A stretch of DNA of 46,289 nt from Acidimicrobiales bacterium (GCA_029263235.1 JAJCXW010000072.1:1-46289); one strand, 5' to 3'. Shown: positions 25,202 to 34,774, counted from the first letter of the stretch. Notes: generated by a model not told the origin, from the letters alone. Numbers and translations: made by a program.

Positions 25202-27310
25202 TCAGAGCACCAGACGATCTCTGAGCTCGGCCTCGGTGCGGTATCCGATCTCGATCGCGCTGTAGGGCATGGGCTTGGCGAAATGGAAGCCTTGGGCGAG
25301 CTTGCATCCGAGGTTTCGCAGCGCAGGGATCTGTTGCGGCTGTTCGATCCCTTCCGCGATCAATACCATGTCGGTGTTCTTGGCCAGCCCGGCGAGGGCC
25401 GCGATCACCGAGCGCCGCTGCGGGTCGTTGACCACGCCGGCCACGAAGGACCGGTCGATCTTGATCACGTCGATCGGGAACGTCACGAGATGGGTGAGCG
25501 ATGAGTAGCCGGTACCGAAGTCGTCCACGGCTAGGTGGATGCCGGCGTCGGCCAGGGCAGCCAAGCTGGTTGGGATCGCCGAGCCGTGGCGGTTGGTGCG
25601 CTCGAGCATCTCGCGTTCCGAGAGCTCCACGGTGAAACGGTCGGGGTCGATCCCGCCTTCGCGGAGGGTGTTGGCGATGAGCGAGGGGTAGTCGGGGTTG
25701 GTTATCTCTGTCGCTGAGGCGTTGACGGAGATCCCCGGGATTGCTCCGGTGGCTTGCCGTAGGCGCTGCATGTCGTGGGCCACCTTGGCCAGCATGACCT
25801 GACCGAGCCGCCCACCCTGGCCGGTGTTCTCTATGACATCGATGAACTCGTCCGGCAGGAGAAGGCCACGTTCCGGATGTTCCCAGCGGATCAAGGCCTC
25901 GAGCCCGACCCAGGATCCCGAGTCGAGCGTGACGATCGGCTGGTAGTGGACGACGAACTCGCCGGCATCTAGTGCAGCGGTGAGGCGTTCGGCCAGTTCG
26001 CGGCGAGCCGCTACGGGGTGCTCCTGTCCCGACGGATTCCGGTTGAACTTCTGTGCGTACATGGCAGCGTCGGCTTCGGCCAGCACCGTCTCCACGTCGC
26101 TTCCCGTCTTGCACATGACGACCCCGACACTGGCCGAGACGTTGAGGTCGCCAATCGACAATTCGAAGTGTGGAGCCAGCGCCGCATGTAGTCGCTCGGC
26201 CAGCACGTCGGGTGCGTCGTGATTGCTGACATCGGCGACGATGACGAACTCGTCGCCTCCGAACCGGGCCACGAGGTCGTCGCCACGGACCGCGCTCTGG
26301 AGTCGCCGGGCGACTCCGGTGAGCAACTCGTCGCCGGCGTCATGGCCGTACAAGTCGTTCACCGGCTTGAAGCGGTCGAGGTCCATGAACGCTACGAGGG
26401 TCTTTCTTCGTCGATCGACGTTGGACAGGCGTCGCTCGAGCTCTTCGACGAGTCGGGCGCGGTTCGGGAGTCCCGTGAGGCCGTCGTGGCCGGCGAGATG
26501 CTCCAGCTCGCTGCGCGCCCTCCGTAGTTCGGAAATGTCGTGGCCAGAGATGACGAAGCCGCCGACGGTGGGATCTTCGAGCAGGTCGATGATCGAGAAC
26601 TGGCATGGCACCGGCGGTCGGCCCGAGGCGTTCAGCACGACCTCGATCGCCACCTGTCTCTGGGCGCCGGACCGTAGGAGTTCGAGAGCTCCGTTGAGCG
26701 ACGCGCAATCTCCAGGTACGACGGCTTCGGTCAATGGCCGGTTCAACACTTCTTCCATCCCGCGACCGGTCATGCGGATCAGTGCAGCCGACGCTGCCGT
26801 GACGATGCCATCGGCATCGGTGAGCAGCGTGAGGCTCGCCGAGCTCTGCATGACCGCCCGGAACAGTTCGGTGTCGTCGCCCGCCACCTCCCACTTTCGT
26901 CGTCCGGTGAGGTCACGGGCCGAGAGCACGATCATCTGCTCGCCCTGGTCCTCGAACGGTGTGCCGATCACTTCTACGAGACGCCATCCGTCACGAGCCC
27001 GAACGCGGAGTTCGATGGCGGTGCCGACCTCCTTGTCGACCACGGTGCCCAGTGAGGCGAACGCCCACTCGATGTCGTCGGGATGAATCAGCTCGAGCAG
27101 GGAGCGGCCCAGCCATTCCTCGAGCGTCCAGCCGAATCGCTTGCCGGCGGTGGCGTTCGCTCCGCGCAGAACTCCCTCCGAGTCGATGACTACGACGGCA
27201 TCGGGGAGGAGATCAAACAAGCGACCAAACGCTGCAGTGTCCACGGTCACACGATCGGCTTGCAACCGTCCGCTCATTAGGGACGACTGCCAAACAAGGT
27301 CAGACGGCAT
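25202..27310 (-). CDS. PAS-PAS-GGDEF-EAL protein (c-di-GMP metabolism)
   Basis: A 702-aa protein. Two PAS domains (about 25-135 and 148-262) precede a GGDEF domain with GGDEF at 351-355 and the inhibitory-site RxxD (Arg342-Asp345), then an EAL domain with EALIRW at 471-476 and DDFGTGYSSL. Both catalytic signatures are intact, so it may make and/or degrade c-di-GMP. No membrane helices: a cytoplasmic sensor, probably of redox or a small ligand. It is divergent from the gene at 27411 and convergent with 24235. Met12 is an alternative start. Confidence 0.93.
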   Translation of the reverse strand: MPSDLVWQSSLMSGRLQADRVTVDTAAFGRLFDLLPDAVVVIDSEGVLRGANATAGKRFGWTLEEWLGRSLLELIHPDDIEWAFASLGTVVDKEVGTAIELRVRARDGWRLVEVIGTPFEDQGEQMIVLSARDLTGRRKWEVAGDDTELFRAVMQSSASLTLLTDADGIVTAASAALIRMTGRGMEEVLNRPLTEAVVPGDCASLNGALELLRSGAQRQVAIEVVLNASGRPPVPCQFSIIDLLEDPTVGGFVISGHDISELRRARSELEHLAGHDGLTGLPNRARLVEELERRLSNVDRRRKTLVAFMDLDRFKPVNDLYGHDAGDELLTGVARRLQSAVRGDDLVARFGGDEFVIVADVSNHDAPDVLAERLHAALAPHFELSIGDLNVSASVGVVMCKTGSDVETVLAEADAAMYAQKFNRNPSGQEHPVAARRELAERLTAALDAGEFVVHYQPIVTLDSGSWVGLEALIRWEHPERGLLLPDEFIDVIENTGQGGRLGQVMLAKVAHDMQRLRQATGAIPGISVNASATEITNPDYPSLIANTLREGGIDPDRFTVELSEREMLERTNRHGSAIPTSLAALADAGIHLAVDDFGTGYSSLTHLVTFPIDVIKIDRSFVAGVVNDPQRRSVIAALAGLAKNTDMVLIAEGIEQPQQIPALRNLGCKLAQGFHFAKPMPYSAIEIGYRTEAELRDRLVL

Positions 27311-27410
27311 GGTTGGCGACCAGACAGTCGTCGAGTCGCTCCGTTCCAGATCTCGAGTGGTGGTACGGTGAGCAGGTCGCTGCCGGCGGGCTCCGCGGGG
27401 ATGGCAGGAA

Positions 27411-28694
27411 ATGAGTGAATTCAGGTGGAGTAATTACAGCTGGTCGGACGGCCCCGGTGCCCGACCGACCTTCGTGGGGACCGCGAGAAGGGCGCGCATG
27501 GACGCCATCGCATGGCAGCGCACCGAGTCGGCGACTTCTGTCAGACATGAGCAAGCCATTCGCCGATCCAAGAGGACACGCAAGGCCGACGAAGAAGCCA
27601 GGCAGCAGGCGATCGCGGCTGCACTCGCAGACCGGGAACGGGCCGAAGAGGAGGCCGCTGCTGCCCACGTTGCCATGATGGAGGCTGAGGTCGAAGAGAA
27701 GAATGCTCGTCTCGCCGACATCTACTATCAGGTCGATGGCCTGTTGGCGGCAACCCTCGAGGTGGACGACTTCGTGGATCTGGACACGCTCCGCCTCCCG
27801 GTGGAGCACCTGCCGTTCGATCGCGCCGACCTCGAGACCCCCACACCGGCATTCCCGCCCATCCCTGATTTGGTCGAACCGATCTACATGCCCGTCGAGC
27901 CTTCAACAGGGCTGATCGGCAAGAAGAAGAAGCAGGCCGCCGCGGTTGCTGCCGCCGATGCTGCTCACGCCCACGCGATGAGAGTGTGGACGGTGGAGAT
28001 GGACGACGTGCGGGCTCGTCGGGAAATGGCCGAAGACGAGCACGTTCGTCTCGAGTCTGAACGCATCGCGGCGCTGGCGAGGGAGCAGGCCCGACACCGT
28101 GCCGAGAACGATGCCCATCAGGTCGAGGTGGCAGCTCACAACGCAGAGCTCGACCTGCTCATCGACGGTCTCAGCCATGGCACCGCAGAAGCCGTTCAGG
28201 CGTACGTCGGAATCGTTCTCGCCAATTCGATCTACCCGGATGAGTTCCATGTCGACTACCGATACGAGTTCGATCCGGTCGCCGCTGAGCTGAGAATTGG
28301 GGTTCTGATTCCTTCTCCCGAGGAGATTCCCGGCATCAAGGAGCATCAGTACGACGCTTCAGCCGATGAGTCCACGGTAATTCTCCTTTCAGCCCGAGAA
28401 CAGAAGAACCGCTATACCCAGACCGTTCAGGAATCGGTGATCCGCTCGCTGCACGAGATATTCGAAGCCGACCGCCGAGCCTTGATTCGAAGGATCTCTC
28501 TCGAGCTGGGTACCCAAGTGAACGACCCGGCCACCGACCAGAGCGCCCACGTGTCGTTCGTGGCCATTGCGACCGATCGTGAAGCGTTCAGCGCCATCGA
28601 CTTGTCGGCATCACCACCGGAGTCGATCCTCCGCAGGCTCGGAGCCGTCGTTTCGAGAGATCCCCACGGTCTGGTCGCCATCAGCCCGAGTTGA
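27411..28694 (+). CDS. Coiled-coil protein, Mrr-associated-like C-terminus
   Basis: A 427-aa soluble protein. Residues about 30-110 and 160-240 are long charged Ala/Glu/Arg coiled coils, split by a Pro-rich stretch with MPVEPSTGLIGKKKKQ. The C-terminal half (about 245-427; YVGIVLANSIYPDEFHVDYRYEF, IRSLHEIFEADRRALIRRISL, FAIATDREAFSAIDL-like) resembles the module that comes before the Mrr nuclease domain in actinobacterial restriction-type proteins, as I recall them. No nuclease follows here. A defence-related or structural role is possible. ATG at 27411 is preceded by a good GGCAGGAA site. Confidence 0.6.
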   Translation: MSEFRWSNYSWSDGPGARPTFVGTARRARMDAIAWQRTESATSVRHEQAIRRSKRTRKADEEARQQAIAAALADRERAEEEAAAAHVAMMEAEVEEKNARLADIYYQVDGLLAATLEVDDFVDLDTLRLPVEHLPFDRADLETPTPAFPPIPDLVEPIYMPVEPSTGLIGKKKKQAAAVAAADAAHAHAMRVWTVEMDDVRARREMAEDEHVRLESERIAALAREQARHRAENDAHQVEVAAHNAELDLLIDGLSHGTAEAVQAYVGIVLANSIYPDEFHVDYRYEFDPVAAELRIGVLIPSPEEIPGIKEHQYDASADESTVILLSAREQKNRYTQTVQESVIRSLHEIFEADRRALIRRISLELGTQVNDPATDQSAHVSFVAIATDREAFSAIDLSASPPESILRRLGAVVSRDPHGLVAISPS

Positions 28695-28715
28695 ATCGGC
28701 GGCCCTCCGTGACCG

Positions 28716-29888
28716 CTATTGGCTCGCTTGCAGGATCGAGTGGAGCCTGTCGCGTTGGTCCTGGTGTTCGGGGCAGATGCCGAAGATGGCGCCGTCGATG
28801 AGCCTCTCGGCGAAATCCGGGTTGTCGATCTGGAACACAGCTCTGGCTTCCAGAGGCTCGAACCGGTCAAATGTCGGTTGGCCTTGCGCATCGAGTGCCG
28901 GTTTCACGCCGGAGAGGTAGCGGCACAGATCACGGCTGATGTTCTCGTGTTCGATATTGAAGACCGGGCCATTTGGTCCGCCTGGGGTGATGCCGTCCGT
29001 CACGACCTGCTGCCACTGCTCTGACTCGCGGTCCGATATTGCTCTGACCTCGTCGGTACAGCTGTCACCCGCGTCGACAAACACCCAGTAGTCAAGGTCG
29101 AGTGTCGTCGTTCGGTCTCGACCTCTGTAGCGGTAGTCGATCTCAACTGTGTTGAAACCGATGGCACCACTGATGTTGCAGTACTCCATCTCGTACCAGA
29201 GCACGACATCTGCAAGCCAGGGAACATCGTCGGAACGCCACGACACCGCCTGCGACGCATCGCCGATCCAGTGACCTAGCGGGAGGAGATCAACCTCCGA
29301 TCCGACGGACTGGAAGGCCATCCTTACCAGGTCGGACCGATATACCTCCTGGATCGTCACACCGGGCGTCGACGTGTGAGGGCATAGCGTCACCCCGATC
29401 CGTTCGTCCTGACGAAACGTGGCCCGGAACTCCTTGGCTCCGCCAGCCCGAAAGGTCTCAAACTCAGTGGCTATGATCCCGCCGCAAGGATTGAGGAAGT
29501 GCGGTGTGGCGGTGAAATAGCGCCACCCTCCCCACCCGACACCCAGTACCACCGCGACCCCGAGGACGAAGCCAACTCGAGTGAACTGAGGGGTTCGCTG
29601 CCACCACCCGCGAGGGCCCTCTGAGAGCGTCAGCTGCTCCCGGTCGATATAGCCGACCACCCAGGATTCGGGACTGCCGAGAGATACCTCCAGCTCGTGG
29701 GCCGAATACTCCCCAGGGCGCTCCGAAAGCGCCTCGGCCGCCTCCTCCATCAGGGCAGGTCGAGCTACACCACCAAGACGAGCCGAGGCAACTCGCACAC
29801 GACTCAGGTAGGCGATCTCCTCGGTACTGAGACTGAGCTCGGACTCGAGATTTCGTGCGATGCGACGACCGGCTCGATCCCTCATCAT
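28716..29888 (-). CDS. HAAS-type membrane protein coupled to PadR
   Basis: A 390-aa protein. ATG at 29888 overlaps the PadR stop by 4 nt (ATGA); the frame is open upstream, but only inside padR. N-terminal residues 1-85 (ARNLESELSL...ARPALMEEAAEALSE...EVSLGSPESWVVGYI) match the alpha-helical HAAS/permease-prefix signalling domains that co-occur with PadR regulators. One hydrophobic segment (about 105-125) follows, then an exported domain of about 260 aa with conserved-looking cysteines (NPCGG, LCPHTS, EYCNISG, SCTDEV, DLCRY, GICPE). Likely membrane anchor and sensor whose inner domain works with the PadR repressor. Confidence 0.7.
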   Translation of the reverse strand: MMRDRAGRRIARNLESELSLSTEEIAYLSRVRVASARLGGVARPALMEEAAEALSERPGEYSAHELEVSLGSPESWVVGYIDREQLTLSEGPRGWWQRTPQFTRVGFVLGVAVVLGVGWGGWRYFTATPHFLNPCGGIIATEFETFRAGGAKEFRATFRQDERIGVTLCPHTSTPGVTIQEVYRSDLVRMAFQSVGSEVDLLPLGHWIGDASQAVSWRSDDVPWLADVVLWYEMEYCNISGAIGFNTVEIDYRYRGRDRTTTLDLDYWVFVDAGDSCTDEVRAISDRESEQWQQVVTDGITPGGPNGPVFNIEHENISRDLCRYLSGVKPALDAQGQPTFDRFEPLEARAVFQIDNPDFAERLIDGAIFGICPEHQDQRDRLHSILQASQ

Positions 29889-30241
29889 CTCGATCCCTTC
29901 CGAGTATCCGTGACAGAACTCACCACATTCACCAATGCCTCCCAAACCGACAGCCGTGCGTCGAGCTGTAGATCTCCTCGCCGTGTTGTGCGGTAGTAGC
30001 GGCGTACACGCCCGTTTGGACTCGCCTCTCGGCGCGATGTCAAGAGGCCTGTCTTTTCGAGCCTTCGCAGGCTCGTGTACACGGATGCCTCGCTCACGCC
30101 GCCAAGCCCGTGTTGTTCCAACTCCTGTGCGATCGCGTAGCCGTAGTTCTCAGATTCGCAAGCCAAGCTGAGCACGAGCAGGTCCATCACCCCGCTCGCG
30201 AGCTGGTCGATCCGCCTACTGCTCAACTCCATACCGCTCAT
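29885..30241 (-). CDS. PadR-family transcriptional regulator
   Basis: A 118-aa protein: MDLLVLSLACESENYGYAIAQELEQHGLGGVSEASVYTSLRRLEKTGLLTSR and GRVRRYYRTTRRGDLQLDARLSVW are the classic PadR winged helix and wing. PadR proteins repress transport or stress genes and often respond to a partner on the membrane. The frame is open to a TTG at 30250, but ATG at 30241 (or 30232) is more likely since an inverted repeat crosses the start. It is co-transcribed with the HAAS-type gene (overlap ATGA) and divergent from 30408. Confidence 0.9.
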   Translation of the reverse strand: MSGMELSSRRIDQLASGVMDLLVLSLACESENYGYAIAQELEQHGLGGVSEASVYTSLRRLEKTGLLTSRREASPNGRVRRYYRTTRRGDLQLDARLSVWEALVNVVSSVTDTRKGSR

Positions 30242-30259
30242 ACCGTGCAATACACAGTA
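30241..30259. promoter_or_regulatory. Inverted repeat, candidate PadR operator
   Basis: TACCGTG (30241-30247), spacer CAATA, CACAGTA (30253-30259): a 7-bp inverted repeat with one mismatch, overlapping the padR start codon. PadR repressors commonly bind short dyads in their own promoters, so autoregulation is likely. The 157-bp divergent region has no other strong signal that I see. Confidence 0.45.
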
Positions 30260-30407
30260 ACAGGAGATCCTCTGTCAGGCGCAGTCGGCCGTGATCGTCA
30301 GGCGCTGACTACTCCTCCTCGAGCCGCACCACGCCTGATCCTCGAATGCTATTCGGGGGCAGGGGAGCGGCGCACGGGCACTTGATGTGCAACAATTGAC
30401 CAAGTAA

Positions 30408-32981
30408 GTGGCGGACTTGTTGGCAATGGATGGCGCGGCGATGAGAGGGCTTTGGCGAATGTGCTTCTCGGTGGAGGCGAGCCCTCGCTCGCCCAGACGG
30501 TGCTTCCCAGGAGCGTTCCTGGTGATGGCGCTCCTCGCGGTCTCGTTTGGAAGCGACTCCGAATCTCGCTCACCCGACGGTGACACCACTGTCGTGTCCG
30601 GCACCGACGCCCCACCGACTACGGTCGCCCCGCCGAGCAACTCAGACGGTGTCTCGCTCGTCGTGACTAGAGACGTCAGCGGCGACGTCTTCGCGCTGGC
30701 CGAGTTGGTCGACGGGCTGGCTGCCGGGTTCGGCTCAGCATTGACCGACCCGACCTCGGCCCCCGACGACACCCGTGCTGCGGCCCCCGACGGCCGAGGA
30801 GGAGTCGTCTTCGTCACCGAGAACGAGATCTGGCACGTCACAGGCTCCAACGCGGCGCCAACGCTGCTGGAATCCCCCGGCACCGACGAAATCGAGCTAG
30901 TCGGGCTCCGGTCTGTCGATGGCGTAGCCATGGTCTTGGTTCGGATCGGTGCCAAGTTGATCGGTTATACCGATCGTGGCAGCCAGCTGATCGAGGCCTT
31001 CACCCGATTCTCGGGCCGCCTGCTCGCACTCGACGTCGACGGCGCCCACGCAGCCGGCCTAGTGGAGTTCGACAACGGCGCCACCGCGGTCGAACTACTC
31101 ACACTTGTCACCGCAGCCGCCCCCGTTCGGGTCCCGCTTCCCGACTACTTCATCGAGCCGGAGGACAGCATCGACATTGCGATCTCCGGCGGGCAAGTAG
31201 CTGTTCTGCGCGGCTCGGCAGGTGTCACCATCGCCGCCATCGACGGCACATCTGTCGAGCCGATCGGCCTTGGCGTCGACCCCGCCAGCCTCAGCTCGGT
31301 AGATCTCTCGGGCGCCCAACTGCTGGTTGCCTTCGGCGAGGCGGCCACTTCCACGAACATCTTCACGGGTGAGCGAGTGGTCGTCGACAGCCTCGCCGGC
31401 TGGGTTCTCACCGCTTCTTGGGCCAATGCCCCCGAACCCGAGCGACTCATCACCGAGGAGTCGACCCGGTTCCGAGTCGCCACCGAGACCGTGGCGGCGG
31501 ATTCCAACGACCCCTTCCTCAATGTTCGTACCGGGGTCGGTGTCGATCACGACCTCCTGGCCAAGCTCCCGCCGACCTACACCGGTGTCCAGTGGACCGG
31601 CGAGGAGGCCGTGCGCGATGACGGCGAGATCTGGTACGAAATCGAGCTTCTCGATCCTGTGGCGCTGTCCGCCTCGGCAACCCTGCGGGGGCGTACACCG
31701 ATTGGCTGGGTCAATGCGGCGTTTCTGGAAGCGCTCCCCGAGGGCCTACCGGTCACCCTCGACGAGATTCCCGCCTGCAGCGCCGTGGCCGAGGACGTCA
31801 TCGAACCGGCCGGTATTGCTTCTCCGGCCCATGTCTACGCTCTCGAGAGCGCCACCGTCATCGAAGGCTGCCTGCGAACCGTGCTCACCTTCGGCACCGG
31901 TGTGGTGTCCTACTACTCGTTCGTGGATGTCCCAGATGGGGTCGGCCCGGCTTCCAGACTCCCGGACGTCAGAAGAGCCGAGCAGGGAACCTTTGGTGTG
32001 ACCTTCGATCTCGCAGGCGTGTCCTCCGTCTGGTCTGGCGCGACCGAGACGGCCGACGGCGTCTATGTCGTTCACGGTGAATTCGGATTGGTGCTGGCGG
32101 TAAGGACGCCGACCGTCCGGGCGTTCACTCACTTCATCCCCGAGCGCGGAATCGTCGTGGTCGACCTTGTCCTCGATCCCGACGTGAAGGGTCTCCCGGC
32201 GAATGCAGGCATCGTGCTCACTCAGTCGCCTCTATTCGGCAGCGGAAGCATCGACGTTGCCGGGATAGCTCGCCCCTTCGAGTCATCACTCGACGTGCGA
32301 ATCGAGAACTCCGGGGGTGATCCCATCGAGGCGGTATTCGCTGGGAGCCTCACTATGGGCACCCTCCGCGCCACCAACTACACGGTTAGCACTCCAGGGT
32401 CGAGTGAGGCATGGGCTCCGTTCGCGGTGCAGGCTCTCGATCTCGCCCCTGGCGACTACACGTTGGTGCTCGGCGGCCAGGGTGGAAGCGACGACCCTGA
32501 CACCCTCCGGTTCCCGTTCGCGATCGAGCACTCAGCGGTAGAGCCGACGATGCTGGCCGACGATGTTGAGCAGGCCGCTGCCCTCGCCTTCACTCGGTTC
32601 GCTTTGGGCGGGCCGGTCGACGACGTACCGTTCGCCGACATCGTCAAGATCACCGCCGGTCTGCTCGACGGCGAGACGGTCAGCCGCTCCCAGCTCAGCG
32701 ACCGTGACTCGTGGGACGTTGCCCCGGCTGGGTTCAGAGCCTTCGACGGGCCGATCAACATCCTCGACGACATCCGAATCGGTGGTGTCAAGATCACCGC
32801 CGGACCGATTCGCAGCTGTGCGAGCCCACCGCTCGACTGGCCAGATGAACTGGACAGCCTCCCCCAGGTCAACATCCAGCCGGTCGGCGTCGACAGCTGC
32901 CTCTGGTGGTTTGCTGTGGTCCTGTGGCTCGACGACTCGGGGATGATCACCAACGTGGCGCTCGACATCTGGGAGCCGTGA
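30408..32981 (+). CDS. Large secreted protein with SH3-like and Gmad2 domains
   Basis: An 857-aa exported protein. A hydrophobic leader (GAFLVMALLAVSFG) is followed by a Thr/Pro-rich stretch (about 65-85) and a propeller-like beta region (about 90-350). An SH3b-like domain follows (about 365-445; FLNVRTGVGVDHDLLAKLP...IGWVNAAFLEALP). A Gmad2-type immunoglobulin-like domain (about 600-700; IDVAGIARPFESSLDVRI...LDLAPGDYTLVLGG) and a C-terminal domain with two cysteines complete it. SH3b and Gmad2 domains suggest wall binding. GTG at 30408 is the longest start; ATG at 30426 or 30441 is possible. It ends just before the first tRNA fragment. Confidence 0.75.
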   Translation: MADLLAMDGAAMRGLWRMCFSVEASPRSPRRCFPGAFLVMALLAVSFGSDSESRSPDGDTTVVSGTDAPPTTVAPPSNSDGVSLVVTRDVSGDVFALAELVDGLAAGFGSALTDPTSAPDDTRAAAPDGRGGVVFVTENEIWHVTGSNAAPTLLESPGTDEIELVGLRSVDGVAMVLVRIGAKLIGYTDRGSQLIEAFTRFSGRLLALDVDGAHAAGLVEFDNGATAVELLTLVTAAAPVRVPLPDYFIEPEDSIDIAISGGQVAVLRGSAGVTIAAIDGTSVEPIGLGVDPASLSSVDLSGAQLLVAFGEAATSTNIFTGERVVVDSLAGWVLTASWANAPEPERLITEESTRFRVATETVAADSNDPFLNVRTGVGVDHDLLAKLPPTYTGVQWTGEEAVRDDGEIWYEIELLDPVALSASATLRGRTPIGWVNAAFLEALPEGLPVTLDEIPACSAVAEDVIEPAGIASPAHVYALESATVIEGCLRTVLTFGTGVVSYYSFVDVPDGVGPASRLPDVRRAEQGTFGVTFDLAGVSSVWSGATETADGVYVVHGEFGLVLAVRTPTVRAFTHFIPERGIVVVDLVLDPDVKGLPANAGIVLTQSPLFGSGSIDVAGIARPFESSLDVRIENSGGDPIEAVFAGSLTMGTLRATNYTVSTPGSSEAWAPFAVQALDLAPGDYTLVLGGQGGSDDPDTLRFPFAIEHSAVEPTMLADDVEQAAALAFTRFALGGPVDDVPFADIVKITAGLLDGETVSRSQLSDRDSWDVAPAGFRAFDGPINILDDIRIGGVKITAGPIRSCASPPLDWPDELDSLPQVNIQPVGVDSCLWWFAVVLWLDDSGMITNVALDIWEP

Positions 32982-32997
32982 CCAGCGTTCTTGCGGC

Positions 32998-33038
32998 ACA
33001 CCCCCTGGGACTTGAACCCAGAACCTGCGGATCAAGAG
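32998..33038 (-). repeat. att copy A: 41-bp tRNA-Lys 3' half remnant
   Basis: ACACCCCCTGGGAC...CAAGAG: the acceptor, T-arm and anticodon half of tRNA-Lys, 39 of 41 bases identical to 34976-35016. It lacks CCA and any terminator, and the rest of the tRNA is missing. Best read as the chromosomal tRNA 3' end pushed aside by integration (outermost att site). Confidence 0.82.
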
Positions 33039-33151
33039 CAGCGGATCGAGTGTTTCGTCTGGTGCCGGATCATCGCGAATGGTGTTGTCTGATCTGGAGA
33101 TACGCGACTTTCCGCGGTATGGCGACTGTCTCCGAACGACTACAAGAAGCC

Positions 33152-33171
33152 CTTGTCTTCGAACGGCGACA
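33152..33171. promoter_or_regulatory. Inverted repeat upstream of hipB
   Basis: TTGTC (33152-33156), 10-nt spacer, GACAA (33167-33171), about 50 bp before hipB. HipB proteins bind dyads of this kind in their own promoter. A second small dyad, CCTT-GTGCG-AAGG, lies at 33184-33196. Binding is inferred only. Confidence 0.4.
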
Positions 33172-33222
33172 AAGCGTTCTTGTCCTTGTGCGAAGGCAAG
33201 GCAAAGCCAGTAGGAGATCACG

Positions 33223-33489
33223 ATGCGACCGATTCAGACCAGCAAGGCATTTGGGTCCGCGGTTCGGCGGGCTCGCACGGACCGCGGTCTGTCACAGGTC
33301 GAGCTCGCTGCTCGTGCCGGCGCAGGCCGTCCCTGGCTATCTGAGCTCGAGACGGGGAAGCGCACTGCCGAACTCGGCCGCGCTCTGTCCGTACTAAGCG
33401 CTCTCGATCTCGCGGTGACCTTCGTTCCGCAGCCAAGTCCTGACAAATCTCGTGTCGATCTCGGCCAGATCCTCGGGGACGGGTCCTGA
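33223..33489 (+). CDS. hipB: HipB-like XRE-family antitoxin
   Basis: An 88-aa helix-turn-helix protein: AFGSAVRRARTDRGLSQVELAARAGAGRPWLSELETGKRTAELGRALSVLSALDL is a standard XRE/HipB domain. HipB neutralises the HipA kinase and represses the operon. AGGAG at 33212-33216 is a good ribosome site. Its TGA (33487-33489) overlaps the hipA ATG by one base. It is intact, while its toxin gene is frameshifted. Confidence 0.9.
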   Translation: MRPIQTSKAFGSAVRRARTDRGLSQVELAARAGAGRPWLSELETGKRTAELGRALSVLSALDLAVTFVPQPSPDKSRVDLGQILGDGS

Positions 33490-34774
33490 TGGCCACGGAC
33501 GTGTTGACGGTCCTCTTGGAGGGGCAGCCGATCGGTAGCGTCGAGCGACTTGGGAGTGGCGCTCTTCGCCTTCGCTACGACGAGGGCTATCGCGATGACC
33601 CGACGGCGACGCTGCTGTCGGTACGATGCCACCGGCTCAGGACCTGCACGGCGACACTCGACTCACCCCGTGGCTGTGGGGCCTCCTGCCCGACAATGCC
33701 GACGTGCTGGCTCGGTGGGGTCGTGAATTCGGGGTCTCGGTTGCGTCACCATTCCCGTTGCTCGGCACCCAGGTTGGCAACGACTGTGCCGGTGCCGTGC
33801 AGTTCCGCCCACCTGATGTGGCCGACGACCACGTCAGCAGACCCGACGACATCACCTGGCTCACCGAGGCCGAGGTGGCCTTGCGACTGCGCACATTACG
33901 AGCGGATTCGACCAGATGGCTCGGCCCCGGATTCACCGGCCAATTCAGCCTCGACGGGGCCCAAGCCAAGACTGCCCTGCACTACGCCGACGGTCGCTGG
34001 GGCGAGCCGACGGGGTCAATTCCGACCACACACATTCTCAAGCCGGCAGTCGCGGGATTCGAGGCACAGAGTGTCAACGGGCATCTTTGCCTCGCTACGG
34101 CGCGCGGCCTTGGTCTTCGAGCAGCAACCACTCGATTGGAGACGTTCGACGATGAGAGCGCCGTCGTCGTCGAACGGTTCGACCGCGCTACGCGAGACGG
34201 AACGCTCGTGCGGGTCCACCAGGAAGATCTCTGCCAAGCCTTGTCAGTCCCACCCGCCTACAAGTATCAGTCCGATGGCGGCCCTGCCCCAGGGCAGATC
34301 GCCGAACTCCTCAGATCGACCATCCCTAGCCCCGAAGCCGAGACGGACGTCTGGCGATTCGCCGATGCGCTCGCGTTCAACTGGCTGATCGCGGGAACCG
34401 ATGCTCACGCCAAGAACTACAGCCTTCTGCTTGCGGGGAACCAGATCAGGATGGCGCCACTATACGACATCACTTCGGTCCTCCCGTACGACGACAGCAA
34501 CGGCCACAGAATCAAGCTCGCCATGAAGGTCGGCAGCGACTACGGGCTGCGCCGGAGTGATCGGCGAAGCGCTTGGGAACATGCTGCTGACGAACTCAAG
34601 CTTGACCGGGGCCGGCTCATTTCGCGGGTGATCGATTTGGCAGAACGCACACCCGACGCCATCGCCGACGCTGCCAGCGATGACAACATCAGCGAGCTAC
34701 CGACCGATCTTCCCCGGCGGCTGGTGACGCTCGTCTCGGAGCGCAGTGAACGCTGTCGGGCGTTGTTGACCTAG
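33489..34774 (+). pseudogene. hipA: hipA toxin kinase gene with a frameshift
   Basis: HipA is a Ser/Thr kinase that phosphorylates Glu-tRNA synthetase or related targets. The first 45 codons from ATG 33489 encode the start of a HipA N-terminal lobe (VLTVLLEGQPIGSVERL...DPTATLLSV), then the homology continues in another frame at MPPAQDLHGDTRLTPWLWGLLPDN from 33626 to the stop at 34774. One missing base near 33621-33626 explains it. Downstream the kinase is complete: SLDGAQAK, VVVERFDR, DAHAKNYS catalytic loop and YDITSVLPY metal site. Either a pseudogene, a sequencing error, or an alternative start at 33626 giving a 382-aa toxin lacking its first strands. Confidence 0.82.

Noticed and set aside
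32998-33038. tRNA-like sequences at 32998-33038 and 34973-35016 as tRNA genes
   Set aside because: Only the 3' half is present in each; the D-arm and 5' acceptor strand are missing. They are att remnants.
33489-34388. 299-codon frame as a separate protein (HipS-like)
   Set aside because: Only its first 45 residues look like HipA; the rest is the out-of-frame reading of the kinase.
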